Shown: positions 14,911 through 23,349, counted from the stretch's first letter. The stretch is DNA of 61,079 bases from an uncultured Oscillospiraceae bacterium (GCA_934622035.1 CAKTVG010000017.1:1-61079), one strand, 5' to 3'. The notes: generated by a model from the sequence alone, not told the origin. Made by a program: numbers and translations.

Positions 14911-15927
14911 ATGACCATTCGTGAGCAATTGGAGCAGGAGGAGCATCTGCGCCTGAGCAAGCTGGCGCAGTTTTCGGACGCCTCGCAGGGGCGCCTTCGC
15001 GAGGAACCGGAGACGGAAAACGACGTGCGCACCTGTTACCAGCGCGATTCCGACCGCATTCTGCACAGCAAATCCTTCCGCCGTCTGATGCACAAGACGC
15101 AGGTCTTCCTGCAGCCGGAGGGCGACCATTACCGCACGCGTATGACGCACACGCTGGAGGTTGCCCGCATTGCCAGAACGATCACCCGCGCTCTGCGGCT
15201 GAACGAGGATCTCTCCGAGGCGATTGCCTTTGGCCATGATCTGGGGCACACGCCCTTCGGCCACGCCGGTGAGGTCGCCCTGACGGAGGTCATGGGCACG
15301 CCCTTCCGCCACAACGAGCAGTCCCTGCGCGTGGTGGATATCCTGGAAAAGGACGGCGCGGGACTGAACCTGACCTACGAGGTGCGCATGGGCATCCTTG
15401 GCCACAGCCGCTCCAGCCGGTTGCCGGAGACACTGGAGGGCCAGATCGTGCGCATTTCCGACCAGATTGCCTATATCAACCATGATATCGACGACGCAAT
15501 GCGCGCCGGAATTCTGACGGATAGGGACATCCCTCGTGAAATATCCGATGTACTGGGCGAGAGTCATCGCGACCGCATCAACACGCTGGTCACCAATATG
15601 ATCTTCCACACCCTTTCCTTCGGTGAGCTGGGGATGGACGAGGAGGTGCGGCAGGCGATGGAGTCACTGCGCTCATTCATGTTTGAGCGGGTGTATAAAA
15701 ACCCCGTCGCCAAGGGCGAGGAATCCAAGGCGCGGCGGATTTTACAGGAGCTGTTTGAGTATTATCTCAAGCACCCGGAGGCCATGCCGGAGGATTTCCA
15801 GCCACAGATCACCTTCGACGGCATGAGCCGCACCGTCTGCGACTATATCGCAGGCATGACCGATAAATATGCAATGTACAAATATTCCGAGCTGTTTATT
15901 CCGACGGCTTGGCAGGTAAGAGACTGA
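14911..15927 (+). CDS. dgt: dGTP triphosphohydrolase (HD domain)
   Basis: 338 residues. HD-domain phosphohydrolase: TRMTHTLEVARIAR gives the first histidine, FGHDLGHTPFGH the HD doublet, and SDQIAYINHDIDD the distal aspartate. DSDRILHSKSFRRL near the N-terminus is typical of the dGTPase-like subfamily. It removes triphosphate from dNTPs, limiting the dNTP pool. AAGGAG precedes ATG 14911. It is 13 bases upstream of dnaG, a common neighbour in Clostridia. Nucleotide preference not readable. Confidence 0.93.
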   Translation: MTIREQLEQEEHLRLSKLAQFSDASQGRLREEPETENDVRTCYQRDSDRILHSKSFRRLMHKTQVFLQPEGDHYRTRMTHTLEVARIARTITRALRLNEDLSEAIAFGHDLGHTPFGHAGEVALTEVMGTPFRHNEQSLRVVDILEKDGAGLNLTYEVRMGILGHSRSSRLPETLEGQIVRISDQIAYINHDIDDAMRAGILTDRDIPREISDVLGESHRDRINTLVTNMIFHTLSFGELGMDEEVRQAMESLRSFMFERVYKNPVAKGEESKARRILQELFEYYLKHPEAMPEDFQPQITFDGMSRTVCDYIAGMTDKYAMYKYSELFIPTAWQVRD

Positions 15928-15940
15928 CAGGAGGAAGATT

Positions 15941-17692
15941 ATGGCCTTTTCACCGGCATTTTTGGACGAGCTCAATGCCCGCAACCCCATTGAGGACGTT
16001 GTGGGGCAATATGTCGCTCTGACGCGCCGGGGCAGCAATCTGTTCGGCCTGTGTCCCTTTCACAGTGAAAAAACGCCCTCCTTCTCCGTTGCGCCGGACA
16101 AGGGAATCTATTACTGCTTCGGCTGCCATAAGGGCGGCGGCGCCATCAACTTTATCAGGGAGATCGAGAACCTCAGCTATCCGGACGCGGTGCGCTTTCT
16201 GGCAAAGCGCGCCGGGCTTGAGGTTCCGGAGGACGACGAGTATCAGTCGCAGTACCGCAAGAAGGAGCGCCTCTGGGCGCTTTGCCGGGATGCCGCGCGC
16301 TTTTTCCACGCGCAGCTGAAAACGCCGCAGGCGGTCGAGGCGAGGAAATACATCGCAAAGCGCGGCCTGTCCGACGGCGCGATCATGCGCTTCGGCATCG
16401 GCTATGCGCCGGATGCCTGGACGGCGCTGACGGATGCCATGACGGCCAAGGGCTACAGCAAGGCGGAGCTTCTTGAGGCCGGTTTGGTTCGGAAAAGCGA
16501 GAAAAACGGGTCAATTTATGATTGGTTCCGCAATAAACTGATCTTCCCGATCATCGATGTGCGCGGCAATGTCATCGGCTTCGGCGGCCGCGTGCTGGAC
16601 AATTCCAAGCCGAAGTACATCAATTCCCCCGAATCCGCCCTGTTCAGCAAGCGGCGGAACCTCTTTGCGATGAATTTCGTCAAAAAGAGCAAGCAGGGCT
16701 ATATCATTCTGACGGAAGGCTATATGGATACCGTCACGCTGCACCAGTACGGCTTTGACTGTGCGGTGGCGTCACTCGGCACCTCTCTGACGCAGGAGCA
16801 CGCGGACCTGTTGTCCAAGTATACCAACGAAGTCGTGCTCATCTACGACGGTGACGCCGCCGGACAAAATGCCATCCGCCGGGCCATCCCCATTTTGGAA
16901 AAAACAGGCCTGCGCGTGAAAATCCTGCGTATGCAGGGCGCAAAGGATCCGGACGAGTATCTGCATGAATACGGTGCGGACCGTTTCCGCCTCCTTTTGC
17001 AAGGCTCGGAGAACCAGGCGGAGTATCGCCTGCAATCCCTGCAAATGCAGTTCGACCTGACGCGCGACGAGCAGAAGGTCGAGTTTGCCAAGCAGGCGGC
17101 GGAGCTGATCTCCGGCTATGCCACGGCCGTGGAGCGCGAAATCTATGGCGCACGTGCCGCCGAGGCGGCAGGGCTGACGCCTGAGGTCATGAAGCTGGAA
17201 ATTTCCAGGGCGTTCAAGCGCCGCACGGCCCGTGAGCGCAAAGAGCAGGAAAAGAAAGCGCTCAATGTTACGGCGGCGGTGCAGCCGCGCAGCCGCGAGC
17301 TGCGCTATACCAATGTCCGCTCCGCAATGGCGGAGGAGGGCCTGCTTCGGCTGCTTGTCAAGGAGCCGGAGCTGTTTGCAAAGACGGACGACCTGACGCC
17401 GCAGACCTTCTCCGTGCCCTTCTTCGGCAGGGCCTTTGAAATTCTGAAGGAGCGCTGGCGCGACGGCCTGCCCGCGACGCCTGCCGCGCTGGAGGGCACG
17501 CTCTCGCCGGAGGAAATGGCGCACCTGACGGCCGTCTTGCAGAAGCAGGACGACCCTGTGAGCGACGAGGCGTTTGACGATTGCCGGCGCATTCTTCTCG
17601 AGGAATCCTCCCGCGGCAGTATTTCCGGCGCGGAGGGCCTGCTTGCCATGCAGCGGAGCATGAAAAAGAAAAAAGGATATGGAGGTACTTAA
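15941..17692 (+). CDS. dnaG: DNA primase
   Basis: 583 residues. N-terminal zinc finger (CPFHSEKTPSFSV then CFGCHKGG), catalytic TOPRIM core with TEGYMDTV (about residue 265) and YDGDAAGQNAI (about 310), and a helicase-binding C-terminal domain. Synthesises RNA primers at the fork in complex with DnaB. AGGAGG sits before the start. It is followed two bases later by rpoD, the core of the macromolecular synthesis operon; rpsU is not present here. Confidence 0.97.
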   Translation: MAFSPAFLDELNARNPIEDVVGQYVALTRRGSNLFGLCPFHSEKTPSFSVAPDKGIYYCFGCHKGGGAINFIREIENLSYPDAVRFLAKRAGLEVPEDDEYQSQYRKKERLWALCRDAARFFHAQLKTPQAVEARKYIAKRGLSDGAIMRFGIGYAPDAWTALTDAMTAKGYSKAELLEAGLVRKSEKNGSIYDWFRNKLIFPIIDVRGNVIGFGGRVLDNSKPKYINSPESALFSKRRNLFAMNFVKKSKQGYIILTEGYMDTVTLHQYGFDCAVASLGTSLTQEHADLLSKYTNEVVLIYDGDAAGQNAIRRAIPILEKTGLRVKILRMQGAKDPDEYLHEYGADRFRLLLQGSENQAEYRLQSLQMQFDLTRDEQKVEFAKQAAELISGYATAVEREIYGARAAEAAGLTPEVMKLEISRAFKRRTARERKEQEKKALNVTAAVQPRSRELRYTNVRSAMAEEGLLRLLVKEPELFAKTDDLTPQTFSVPFFGRAFEILKERWRDGLPATPAALEGTLSPEEMAHLTAVLQKQDDPVSDEAFDDCRRILLEESSRGSISGAEGLLAMQRSMKKKKGYGGT

Positions 17693-17694
17693 CA

Positions 17695-18825
17695 ATGGTG
17701 GAAGAAAAAGTACAGAATGTTGAAATGAACGAAAAGCTTCAGCAGCTCCTGGAAAAAGCGAAAAAGGAGAAAAAGGTTTCCTCCAAAAATCTGATCAATA
17801 CACTCGACGAAATCGACGCCGACGAGCAGCAGACGGACATGATCTACGACGCGCTGGAGGAGGCCGGAATCGAGGTTGACGTCTCCGATGTGATGCAGAT
17901 GCTGGCCAAGCCGGACGATATGCTTCCCAGCCGGGAGGATCTTGAGCTGGTCGAAGAGGAAAAGCTTGCCGATACGGACGATCTGACCGAGCACATGAAT
18001 CTCGACGACCCCGTGCGCATGTATCTTAAGGAGATCGGCAAAATCCCCCTCCTGACGCAGGAGGAGGAAACGGAGCTTGCCAAACGTATGGCGAACGGAG
18101 ATCAGGAAGCGCACAATAAGATGATCGAGGCCAATCTGCGCCTGGTCGTCTCCATTGCAAAGCGCTTTGTCGGCCGCGGCATGCCGCTGCTGGATCTGAT
18201 TCAGGAGGGCAATCTCGGCCTGATCAAGGCGGTTGGCAAGTTTGATTATACCAAGGGCTATAAATTCTCTACTTATGCGACCTGGTGGATCCGCCAGTCC
18301 ATTACCCGCGCGATTGCGGATCATGCGAGAACCATCCGCATTCCGGTTCACATGGTGGAAACAATCAACCGCGTCTCCCGCGCCACGCATGAGCTGACGC
18401 AGGAGCTGGGCCACGAGCCGAGCTCCACGGAGATCGCACAGCGGCTGAATATTCCGGTCGAGCGCGTGGAAGAGGTCATGCGCACGGGGCAGGAACCGAT
18501 TTCTCTGGAAACGCCGGTGGGAGAGGAGGACGACAGCCACCTCGGCGATTTCATTCAGGACGAGGACGCCTCGGAGCCTGCCGATGCGGCGAGTTATGCC
18601 CTGCTGCGTGAGCAGCTGGCCGACGTGCTCAAGACGCTCACGCCGCGCGAGGAAAAGGTGCTTTGCCTGCGCTATGGATTGACCGACGGAAAAATGCACA
18701 CACTGGAGGACGTGGGCGCACAGTTTGACGTCACGCGTGAGCGCATCCGCCAGATCGAGGCCAAGGCCCTGCGCAAGCTGCGCCATCCGTCGCGCTCGAA
18801 GATGCTCAAGGACTTCATCAACTGA
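17695..18825 (+). CDS. rpoD: RNA polymerase primary sigma factor
   Basis: 376 residues, the short Gram-positive SigA form. A short region 1.1-like segment is followed by region 1.2 (DDPVRMYLKEIGKIPLLT), region 2 with FSTYATWWIRQSITRAI and region 4.2 with VTRERIRQIEAKALRKL. GGAGG at 17681-17685 sets the start; the open frame extends into dnaG without a site. It recognises TTGACA/TATAAT promoters, which match many in this window. Two-base spacing to dnaG implies co-transcription and coupled translation. Confidence 0.97.
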   Translation: MVEEKVQNVEMNEKLQQLLEKAKKEKKVSSKNLINTLDEIDADEQQTDMIYDALEEAGIEVDVSDVMQMLAKPDDMLPSREDLELVEEEKLADTDDLTEHMNLDDPVRMYLKEIGKIPLLTQEEETELAKRMANGDQEAHNKMIEANLRLVVSIAKRFVGRGMPLLDLIQEGNLGLIKAVGKFDYTKGYKFSTYATWWIRQSITRAIADHARTIRIPVHMVETINRVSRATHELTQELGHEPSSTEIAQRLNIPVERVEEVMRTGQEPISLETPVGEEDDSHLGDFIQDEDASEPADAASYALLREQLADVLKTLTPREEKVLCLRYGLTDGKMHTLEDVGAQFDVTRERIRQIEAKALRKLRHPSRSKMLKDFIN

Positions 18826-18832
18826 ATCACGC

Positions 18833-18900
18833 CAGCGCCGCACCTTGCTTTTGCCGGTTTTTCCGCCGGTTGCGTGCAAAGAAAGATGCGGCGCTGCTCA
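18833..18900 (+). terminator. Terminator-like hairpin after rpoD
   Basis: Outer stem CAGCGCCGCA (18833-18842) with TGCGGCGCTG (18887-18896), with inner pairing and internal T runs. Downstream U tail is weak. Confidence 0.5.
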
Positions 18901-18915
18901 AATGAAAAATTCTTC

Positions 18916-18943
18916 TTGACATTGTCGGAAAAAATCGTATCAT
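18916..18943 (+). promoter_or_regulatory. Promoter for acpP (and possibly SRP RNA)
   Basis: TTGACA (18916-18921), 16-base spacer, TATCAT (18938-18943); leader of about 45 bases to acpP. Confidence 0.75.
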
Positions 18944-18992
18944 ATTAGTGTAACTCAAGCAGAGTAGATGCGTTTGGAGGCGAAGAACGACA

Positions 18993-19226
18993 ATGCTGGA
19001 ACGGATTATCTCCTATTTATCTCAGCAATTGGACATCCCCGCAGAGGAAATGGACCGCAATACGACCTTTGAGAGTCTGCATCTGGACTCCCTGGACATG
19101 GTCGAGATGGTCATGGATATGGAAGAAGAGCTCGGCGTGGATTTTGAAATGGAAGGCAAGCTCAATGTGGAAACCATCGGTGAGCTGGCGGACTACATTG
19201 ACGAAAAGCTGGCGGAGATTGGCTGA
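18993..19226 (+). CDS. acpP: Acyl carrier protein
   Basis: 77 residues, acidic, four-helix carrier. LHLDSLDMVEMVMDMEE holds the DSL serine that receives 4'-phosphopantetheine from holo-ACP synthase. It carries acyl chains in fatty-acid synthesis. Unusually, no fab genes are near; it sits instead just before the SRP RNA, with only 12 bases between its stop and the RNA's terminal helix, so an acpP-SRP RNA precursor is plausible. Confidence 0.95.
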   Translation: MLERIISYLSQQLDIPAEEMDRNTTFESLHLDSLDMVEMVMDMEEELGVDFEMEGKLNVETIGELADYIDEKLAEIG

Positions 19227-19238
19227 ATAAGCAATGCT

Positions 19239-19535
19239 CCGGTCTATAATAAGGTCGCACTAGTCGGGGAGTTAGCGGTGCCCTGTTGCCTGCAATCCGC
19301 TATAGCAGGGATGAAGCCCCATATGAGGCGCTGCGCTGTGCCGTCTGTCCGAGTAAGTGGTGTTGAGGGATCGGTCTTGCGCAACGAGCTCCCGTGAACC
19401 ATGTCAGGCGGGGAACCGAGCAGCATTAAGCGGATCTGTTCGTGTGCCGCGAGGATGCCGTTTCTGAGCTAACTGCTCGGGAAACGGGCGCGGTTGCAGC
19501 TTCAAGTATGGGTGTGCGATCTTATTATGGACCGG
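19239..19535 (+). ncRNA. ffs: Signal recognition particle RNA, large (Bacillus/Clostridia) type
   Basis: About 297 nt. The Alu part shows GTTAGCGGTGCCCTGT and TGCAATCCGCTATAGCAGGG; the S domain shows TGAACCATGTCAGG, a CGG-GGAA-CCG tetraloop helix (19409-19418) and AGCAGCATTAAG, all conserved in this RNA. It scaffolds Ffh for co-translational targeting. A long terminal helix pairs 19239-19260 with 19514-19535 (22 bp, two G-U-compatible differences), then AGCTTTTTC. Mature ends are probably inside this helix, by analogy with RNase III processing of the B. subtilis RNA. Followed by dnaX, as in B. subtilis. Confidence 0.95.
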
Positions 19536-19543
19536 AGCTTTTT
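19514..19543 (+). terminator. Possible terminator at the SRP RNA 3' end
   Basis: The 3' strand of the terminal helix is followed by GCTTTTTC. As the helix closes the RNA, it could stop transcription and protect the end together; partial read-through would feed dnaX. Confidence 0.45.
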
Positions 19544-19564
19544 CTGCCCGGCGGAGGTGAAAGA

Positions 19565-21172
19565 ATGTATCAGGCGCTGTATCGGAAGTACCGCCCGCAG
19601 AGCTTCGACGATGTTGTCGGTCAGCAGGGCGTGACGCAAACGCTGAAAAATCAGATATTGACGGGGCACCTGAGTCATGCGTACCTCTTTACCGGAACGC
19701 GCGGCACGGGCAAGACGAGCTGCGCCAAAATCCTGGCCAAGGCGGTCAACTGTGAGCACCCCGTGGACGGCAATCCCTGCAACCGCTGCGCGGCCTGCCG
19801 GAGCATCGATTCCGGCGCGTGCATGGATGTGCTGGAGATCGACGCCGCGTCCAATAACGGCGTGGACAGCATCCGCGCTCTGCGCGACGATGCGCAGTTT
19901 ACCCCCTCAGAGGTGAAGACACGCGTCTATATCATCGACGAGGTGCATATGCTCTCTACCAGTGCGTTTAACGCGCTGTTGAAAATCGTCGAGGAGCCGC
20001 CGGAGCACCTGCTTTTTATTCTGGCGACGACGGAGCTGCATAAGGTCCCGGCGACCATCCTTTCGCGCTGCCAGCGCTTCTCCTTCCGGAGAATCACTCC
20101 GGTGGACATCGCCGCACGGCTGAATTATATCGCCTACCAGGAGAATATCACGCTGGAGCCGGAGGCGGCGGCCTTTCTGGCCCGTCTGGCCGACGGCGGC
20201 ATGCGCGATGCGGTCAGCCTGTTTGACCAGTGCGCGTCCGCGACGGCTGAGGCCGTCACGGTTGAGCAGGTCTGCCGGACGCTTGGCATCGCGGGTTCCA
20301 AGGCGACGGCGGCCATGCTGCGTGCAGTGGCGCAGCATAATACGGCCGAGGCGCTCTCCGTCTTCAACGAGCAGTATGTCGAGGGCAAGGACCTTGCCGC
20401 TATGCTCGACGAGCTGTGCGCCTCTGCGCGGGATCTTCTGATCTGTAAGACCGCACCGAAGGATGCGGCAGGGCAGGTGACGAGTGTCTGCACGTTTTCG
20501 GAATTGAAGGAGCTGCTGCCGCTGTGGAGCGTGGGCGAGCTTCTGCGTGCGACCAGTGTTCTGCGCGATGCGGCAGCTGGCTTCAGCGTCAGCACAAATC
20601 GGCGCATCGACGCCGAGCTGTGCATCATCCGGCTGTGCGAGCCGGAGGCGGCGGTGGATGCGCAGTCGCTCAACGCGCGGCTGAGCCGTCTGGAGGAAAA
20701 AATCGCCAGCGGCGTGATCGCCGCGCCGCAAGCGCCGCAGCAGGCGCCGGAGGAGGATGAGGCGCCGCCCCCACCGGGTGACGAGGACGTCCCGCCGGAG
20801 CCGCAGCAGACGGCGCCTGCACCGCGTCCGGCTTCTGCCGCGCCTGCGGGCTTCTGGCCGGAACTGGTGGAACGCCTGCGCGCGGGCCTGAAGCCTCCGG
20901 CAATGAGCATGTTCAGCATAGGCGATAACGCGCCGGTGCGCGGGCGGCTGGAGGGCGACCGGCTGATTTTGCTGGCGGACAACGATTTTGCATACGGAAT
21001 TATCAATAAACCGGAGATTTTGCAGGCCGCGGCGGAGAAGGCCTCGGTGCTGCTGGGCCGGCGGGTGAGCGCAAAGGCGCAGCTTACCGGTGCGGCGGTG
21101 CAGAACAATCCCGGCTTTGACCGGCTGCTCAGCTTCGGAGCAGAGCATCCGGAAATTGTAGACATTAAATGA
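19565..21172 (+). CDS. dnaX: DNA polymerase III gamma/tau subunit
   Basis: 535 residues. AAA+ clamp-loader ATPase: GTRGTGKTSCAK (Walker A, about residue 45), zinc-module cysteines (CEHP, CNRCAAC), IIDEVHMLS (Walker B) and LSRCQRF (arginine finger). A low-complexity Pro/Glu/Ala-rich segment (about 395-440) precedes the C-terminal tau part. GGAGG precedes ATG 19565; the longer frame upstream lies in the SRP RNA. An A6 run at 20697-20702 sits just after domain III; a -1 slip there would stop at 20760 and give a gamma-like short form, which is speculative. Followed by ebfC and recR. Confidence 0.96.
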   Translation: MYQALYRKYRPQSFDDVVGQQGVTQTLKNQILTGHLSHAYLFTGTRGTGKTSCAKILAKAVNCEHPVDGNPCNRCAACRSIDSGACMDVLEIDAASNNGVDSIRALRDDAQFTPSEVKTRVYIIDEVHMLSTSAFNALLKIVEEPPEHLLFILATTELHKVPATILSRCQRFSFRRITPVDIAARLNYIAYQENITLEPEAAAFLARLADGGMRDAVSLFDQCASATAEAVTVEQVCRTLGIAGSKATAAMLRAVAQHNTAEALSVFNEQYVEGKDLAAMLDELCASARDLLICKTAPKDAAGQVTSVCTFSELKELLPLWSVGELLRATSVLRDAAAGFSVSTNRRIDAELCIIRLCEPEAAVDAQSLNARLSRLEEKIASGVIAAPQAPQQAPEEDEAPPPPGDEDVPPEPQQTAPAPRPASAAPAGFWPELVERLRAGLKPPAMSMFSIGDNAPVRGRLEGDRLILLADNDFAYGIINKPEILQAAAEKASVLLGRRVSAKAQLTGAAVQNNPGFDRLLSFGAEHPEIVDIK

Positions 21173-21187
21173 AAAGGAGAATTCACC

Positions 21188-21532
21188 ATGGCGAAGGGCG
21201 GTTTCCGCGGAGGAATGGGCGGCGGCATGAACATGAATATGATCAAGCAGGCCCAGAAAATGCAGCAGGACATGCTGAAAATGCAGGAGGAGATGGAAAG
21301 CAGAGAGTATGATGCAACGGCGGGCGGCGGCATGGTCAAGGCGGTCGTCAATGGCAAGCATGAGCTGCTCTCCCTGACCATCAACCCCGAGGCGGTCGAT
21401 CCGGAGGACGTCGAAATGCTCCAGGATATGGTGCTTGCGGCGGTCAACGAGGCGATGCGCAAGGCGGAGGCCGAGGCGGCGCAGAATATGTCCAAGCTGA
21501 CCGGCGGCCTGAATCTGGGCGGCCTGTTCTGA
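21188..21532 (+). CDS. ebfC: YbaB/EbfC nucleoid-associated protein
   Basis: 114 residues. Coiled helical segment IKQAQKMQQDMLKMQEEME and the strand set AGGGMVKAVVNGKHELLSLTI identify the family, a dimeric 'tweezer' DNA-binding protein of the nucleoid. The glycine/methionine-rich N-terminus is common in Firmicutes. 15 bases after dnaX and one base before recR, the standard dnaX-ebfC-recR order. Confidence 0.95.
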   Translation: MAKGGFRGGMGGGMNMNMIKQAQKMQQDMLKMQEEMESREYDATAGGGMVKAVVNGKHELLSLTINPEAVDPEDVEMLQDMVLAAVNEAMRKAEAEAAQNMSKLTGGLNLGGLF

Positions 21533-21533
21533 G

Positions 21534-22136
21534 ATGCGCTATTTTCCCGCCGCGCTGGAGCGGCTGACGGAACAGTTTGCAAAGCTGCCAGGCATCGGAG
21601 GCAAGACCGCGCAGCGTCTGGCGTTTTACCTGCTTTCCCTCCCGGCAGAGGAGGCGCAGGAGTTTGCCGACGCCATTGTTGCGGCAAAAAAGACGGTGCA
21701 CCTCTGCCCGGTCTGTCAGAATCTGACGGACAAGGATCTCTGCCCCATTTGCAGCGACGAGACACGCGACCACGGCGTGATCTGCGTCGTGGCAGAGCCG
21801 AAGGACGTGATTGCAATGGAACGCGCGCGAGAGTTCGGCGGCGTGTATCACGTGCTGCACGGTGTCATATCACCCTTGAATCACATCGGACCGGACGATA
21901 TCCGCGTGCGTGAGCTGCTGACGCGCGTGGCGCAGGGCGATGTCCGCGAAGTCATTATGGCGACGAATCCGGACACCGAGGGCGAGGCGACGGCAATGTA
22001 CATTTCGCGTCTGCTGCGGCCGATGGAGGTACGCGTGACGCGCCTTGCCTACGGCATTCCCGTGGGCAGTCAGCTGGAATATGCCGATGAGGTCACGCTG
22101 CTGCGCGCCCTTGAGGGCAGAAGAGAAATCACTTGA
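21534..22136 (+). CDS. recR: Recombination mediator RecR
   Basis: 200 residues. HhH region LPGIGGKTAQRLAFYLL near residue 14, zinc finger CPVCQNLTDKDLCPIC near residue 57, and TOPRIM with ICVVAEPKDV and NPDTEGEATA. With RecO it loads RecA onto SSB-coated single strands in the RecFOR path. Length and all domains intact. Last gene of the dnaX-ebfC-recR transcript, followed by a strong terminator. Confidence 0.97.
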   Translation: MRYFPAALERLTEQFAKLPGIGGKTAQRLAFYLLSLPAEEAQEFADAIVAAKKTVHLCPVCQNLTDKDLCPICSDETRDHGVICVVAEPKDVIAMERAREFGGVYHVLHGVISPLNHIGPDDIRVRELLTRVAQGDVREVIMATNPDTEGEATAMYISRLLRPMEVRVTRLAYGIPVGSQLEYADEVTLLRALEGRREIT

Positions 22137-22140
22137 AAAT

Positions 22141-22186
22141 CAGTTGAACGCCCGCCGATATTTCGGTGGGCGTTCAACTGTTGTTC
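22141..22186 (+). terminator. Terminator after recR
   Basis: 18-bp stem (22141-22158 with 22163-22180, one G-T pair), TATT loop, then TTGTT. Confidence 0.8.
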
Positions 22187-22209
22187 GGGCAAATGCAACC
22201 GCGCGGTCA

Positions 22210-22238
22210 TTGCGGCGGGCCGCGCAGCATGCTATACT
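22210..22238 (+). promoter_or_regulatory. Promoter for the XRE regulator
   Basis: TTGCGG (22210-22215), 17-base spacer, TATACT (22233-22238) preceded by TGC. Confidence 0.6.
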
Positions 22239-22279
22239 GTAGGCACAGCGATCGCAGAAACAGCAAAGGAGAATGTATC

Positions 22280-23302
22280 ATGCCATACGAAATCGGCAGT
22301 AAAATCAAAACGCTGCGCCTTGCCGCCGCGATGACGCAGGAGCAGCTTGCACAGAAGCTGTCCGTCACGCCGCAGGCCGTGTCCAAATGGGAAAGCGGGG
22401 CAAGCATGCCGGATATTCAGCTCCTGCCGGAGCTTTCCGTGACGCTGGGCACATCCATCGACGCGCTGTTTTCCATGACAGACGACAGCCGCATGGCGCG
22501 CATCGAAAACATGCTCTGGGATCGCCGCTTCCTGACACAGCAGGAGTTCGAGACGGAGGAGCGCTTTCTCAAGGACAAGTGCCTGGAAAAGCAGCCGCGT
22601 GCGGCGCTGCTGCTGGCGCAGCTTTATAACAAGCGCGCCGTGGAATACCGCGAGCACGCCGCGCCGCTGGCACGCCGGGCGCTTTTACTTCAGCCCGACT
22701 GCAAGGACGCGCACCACGCCGTCTTCGACGCCGAGGGCGGCCCGTATACCGACTGGAATTTTGCCAACCATACAGGCTTGATCGACTTTTACCGTGATTT
22801 TGTCCGGGAGCACCCGGAGGATTTCTGCGGCTATTTGTGGCTGCTCGATCTGCTGATTGCCGACGGGCGCTGCGCCGAGGCGCGGCAGTATCTCGAAGCG
22901 CTCGACCGCGTGGAGCACACCTATCACATTGACCTTTACCGCGGCATGATCTGCAAGGCCGAGGGGAATCTCCCGGAGGCGCTGGCCTGCTGGTCGCGCA
23001 TGACGGAGGAGTTTCCGGAAAACTGGCAGGCCAGCTTCGCGCGGGCGAGCCAGCTTGCCTGGCTCTGCCGCTATGATGAGGCGGCGCAGCTTTTTGAAGC
23101 CTCGCTTGACCGCATGCCGCACCCGAAATACACTGATGCCGCTGAGGCGCTGGCGCAGCTTTGTGAGCTGCGCGGCGACCGGGCGGGCGCGATCGGTTGG
23201 TATGAGCGGATGATCGAAATCGCCTGCACCGACTGGAACGAGCAGGAGGGTGAGATGATCGACGCGCCGCAGCGCTGCATCGACCGCCTGCGTCGCGAGT
23301 AA
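22280..23302 (+). CDS. XRE-family regulator with TPR-like C-terminus
   Basis: 340 residues. An N-terminal helix-turn-helix of the Cro/CI type (about residues 5-60: MTQEQLAQKLSVTPQAVSKW, then LPELSVTLGTSIDALF). The rest is helical with repeats of paired aromatic helices (YREHAAPLARRALLLQPDC, then similar units), a TPR-like sensor region. Start at 22280 is the first ATG after AAAGGAG; the frame reaches back through the recR terminator. Probably a cytoplasmic regulator acting on unknown targets, with its own promoter. No gene beside it is clearly its target. Confidence 0.85.
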   Translation: MPYEIGSKIKTLRLAAAMTQEQLAQKLSVTPQAVSKWESGASMPDIQLLPELSVTLGTSIDALFSMTDDSRMARIENMLWDRRFLTQQEFETEERFLKDKCLEKQPRAALLLAQLYNKRAVEYREHAAPLARRALLLQPDCKDAHHAVFDAEGGPYTDWNFANHTGLIDFYRDFVREHPEDFCGYLWLLDLLIADGRCAEARQYLEALDRVEHTYHIDLYRGMICKAEGNLPEALACWSRMTEEFPENWQASFARASQLAWLCRYDEAAQLFEASLDRMPHPKYTDAAEALAQLCELRGDRAGAIGWYERMIEIACTDWNEQEGEMIDAPQRCIDRLRRE

Positions 23303-23312
23303 CGAGTAATAT

Positions 23313-23348
23313 GCAAAAAGGCCTCTCCGTGAAGGGGAGGCCTTTTGC
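23313..23348. terminator. Bidirectional terminator
   Basis: Stem 23313-23328 with 23334-23348 (AAAAGGCCTCTCC type, one G-T pair), with T runs on both sides, between converging genes. Confidence 0.85.
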
Positions 23349-23349
23349 T

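Larger units (their letters stand above)
14361..14924 (+). pseudogene. REP-associated tyrosine transposase (RAYT), interrupted
   Basis: A Y1/HUH-superfamily transposase frame. The 5' part (14361-14654) holds RLKHYDYAESGAYFITF and the catalytic HUH in VVMPNHVHLLI. The same frame resumes after a TGA at 14655-14657 with NTIPTIIRALK, then WQSGYYDHVIR, YLRVWQYIEENPAKW, the standard RAYT C-terminus. The stop falls beside a palindrome (14625-14650), and a second, inverted copy at 14751-14777 is read through in frame. Phase is kept, so only the stop breaks the protein; a 98-residue fragment or suppression is possible. Its start overlaps yigZ (ATGA) and its end overlaps the dGTPase start. RAYTs mobilise REP/REPIN palindromes and are usually single-copy. 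Confidence 0.85.

Noticed and set aside
17581..17694. Upstream extension of rpoD into dnaG
   Set aside because: GGAGG lies before 17695 and family starts agree with that ATG.
19442..19564. N-terminal extension of dnaX over the SRP RNA
   Set aside because: The RNA is certain, and GGAGG marks 19565.
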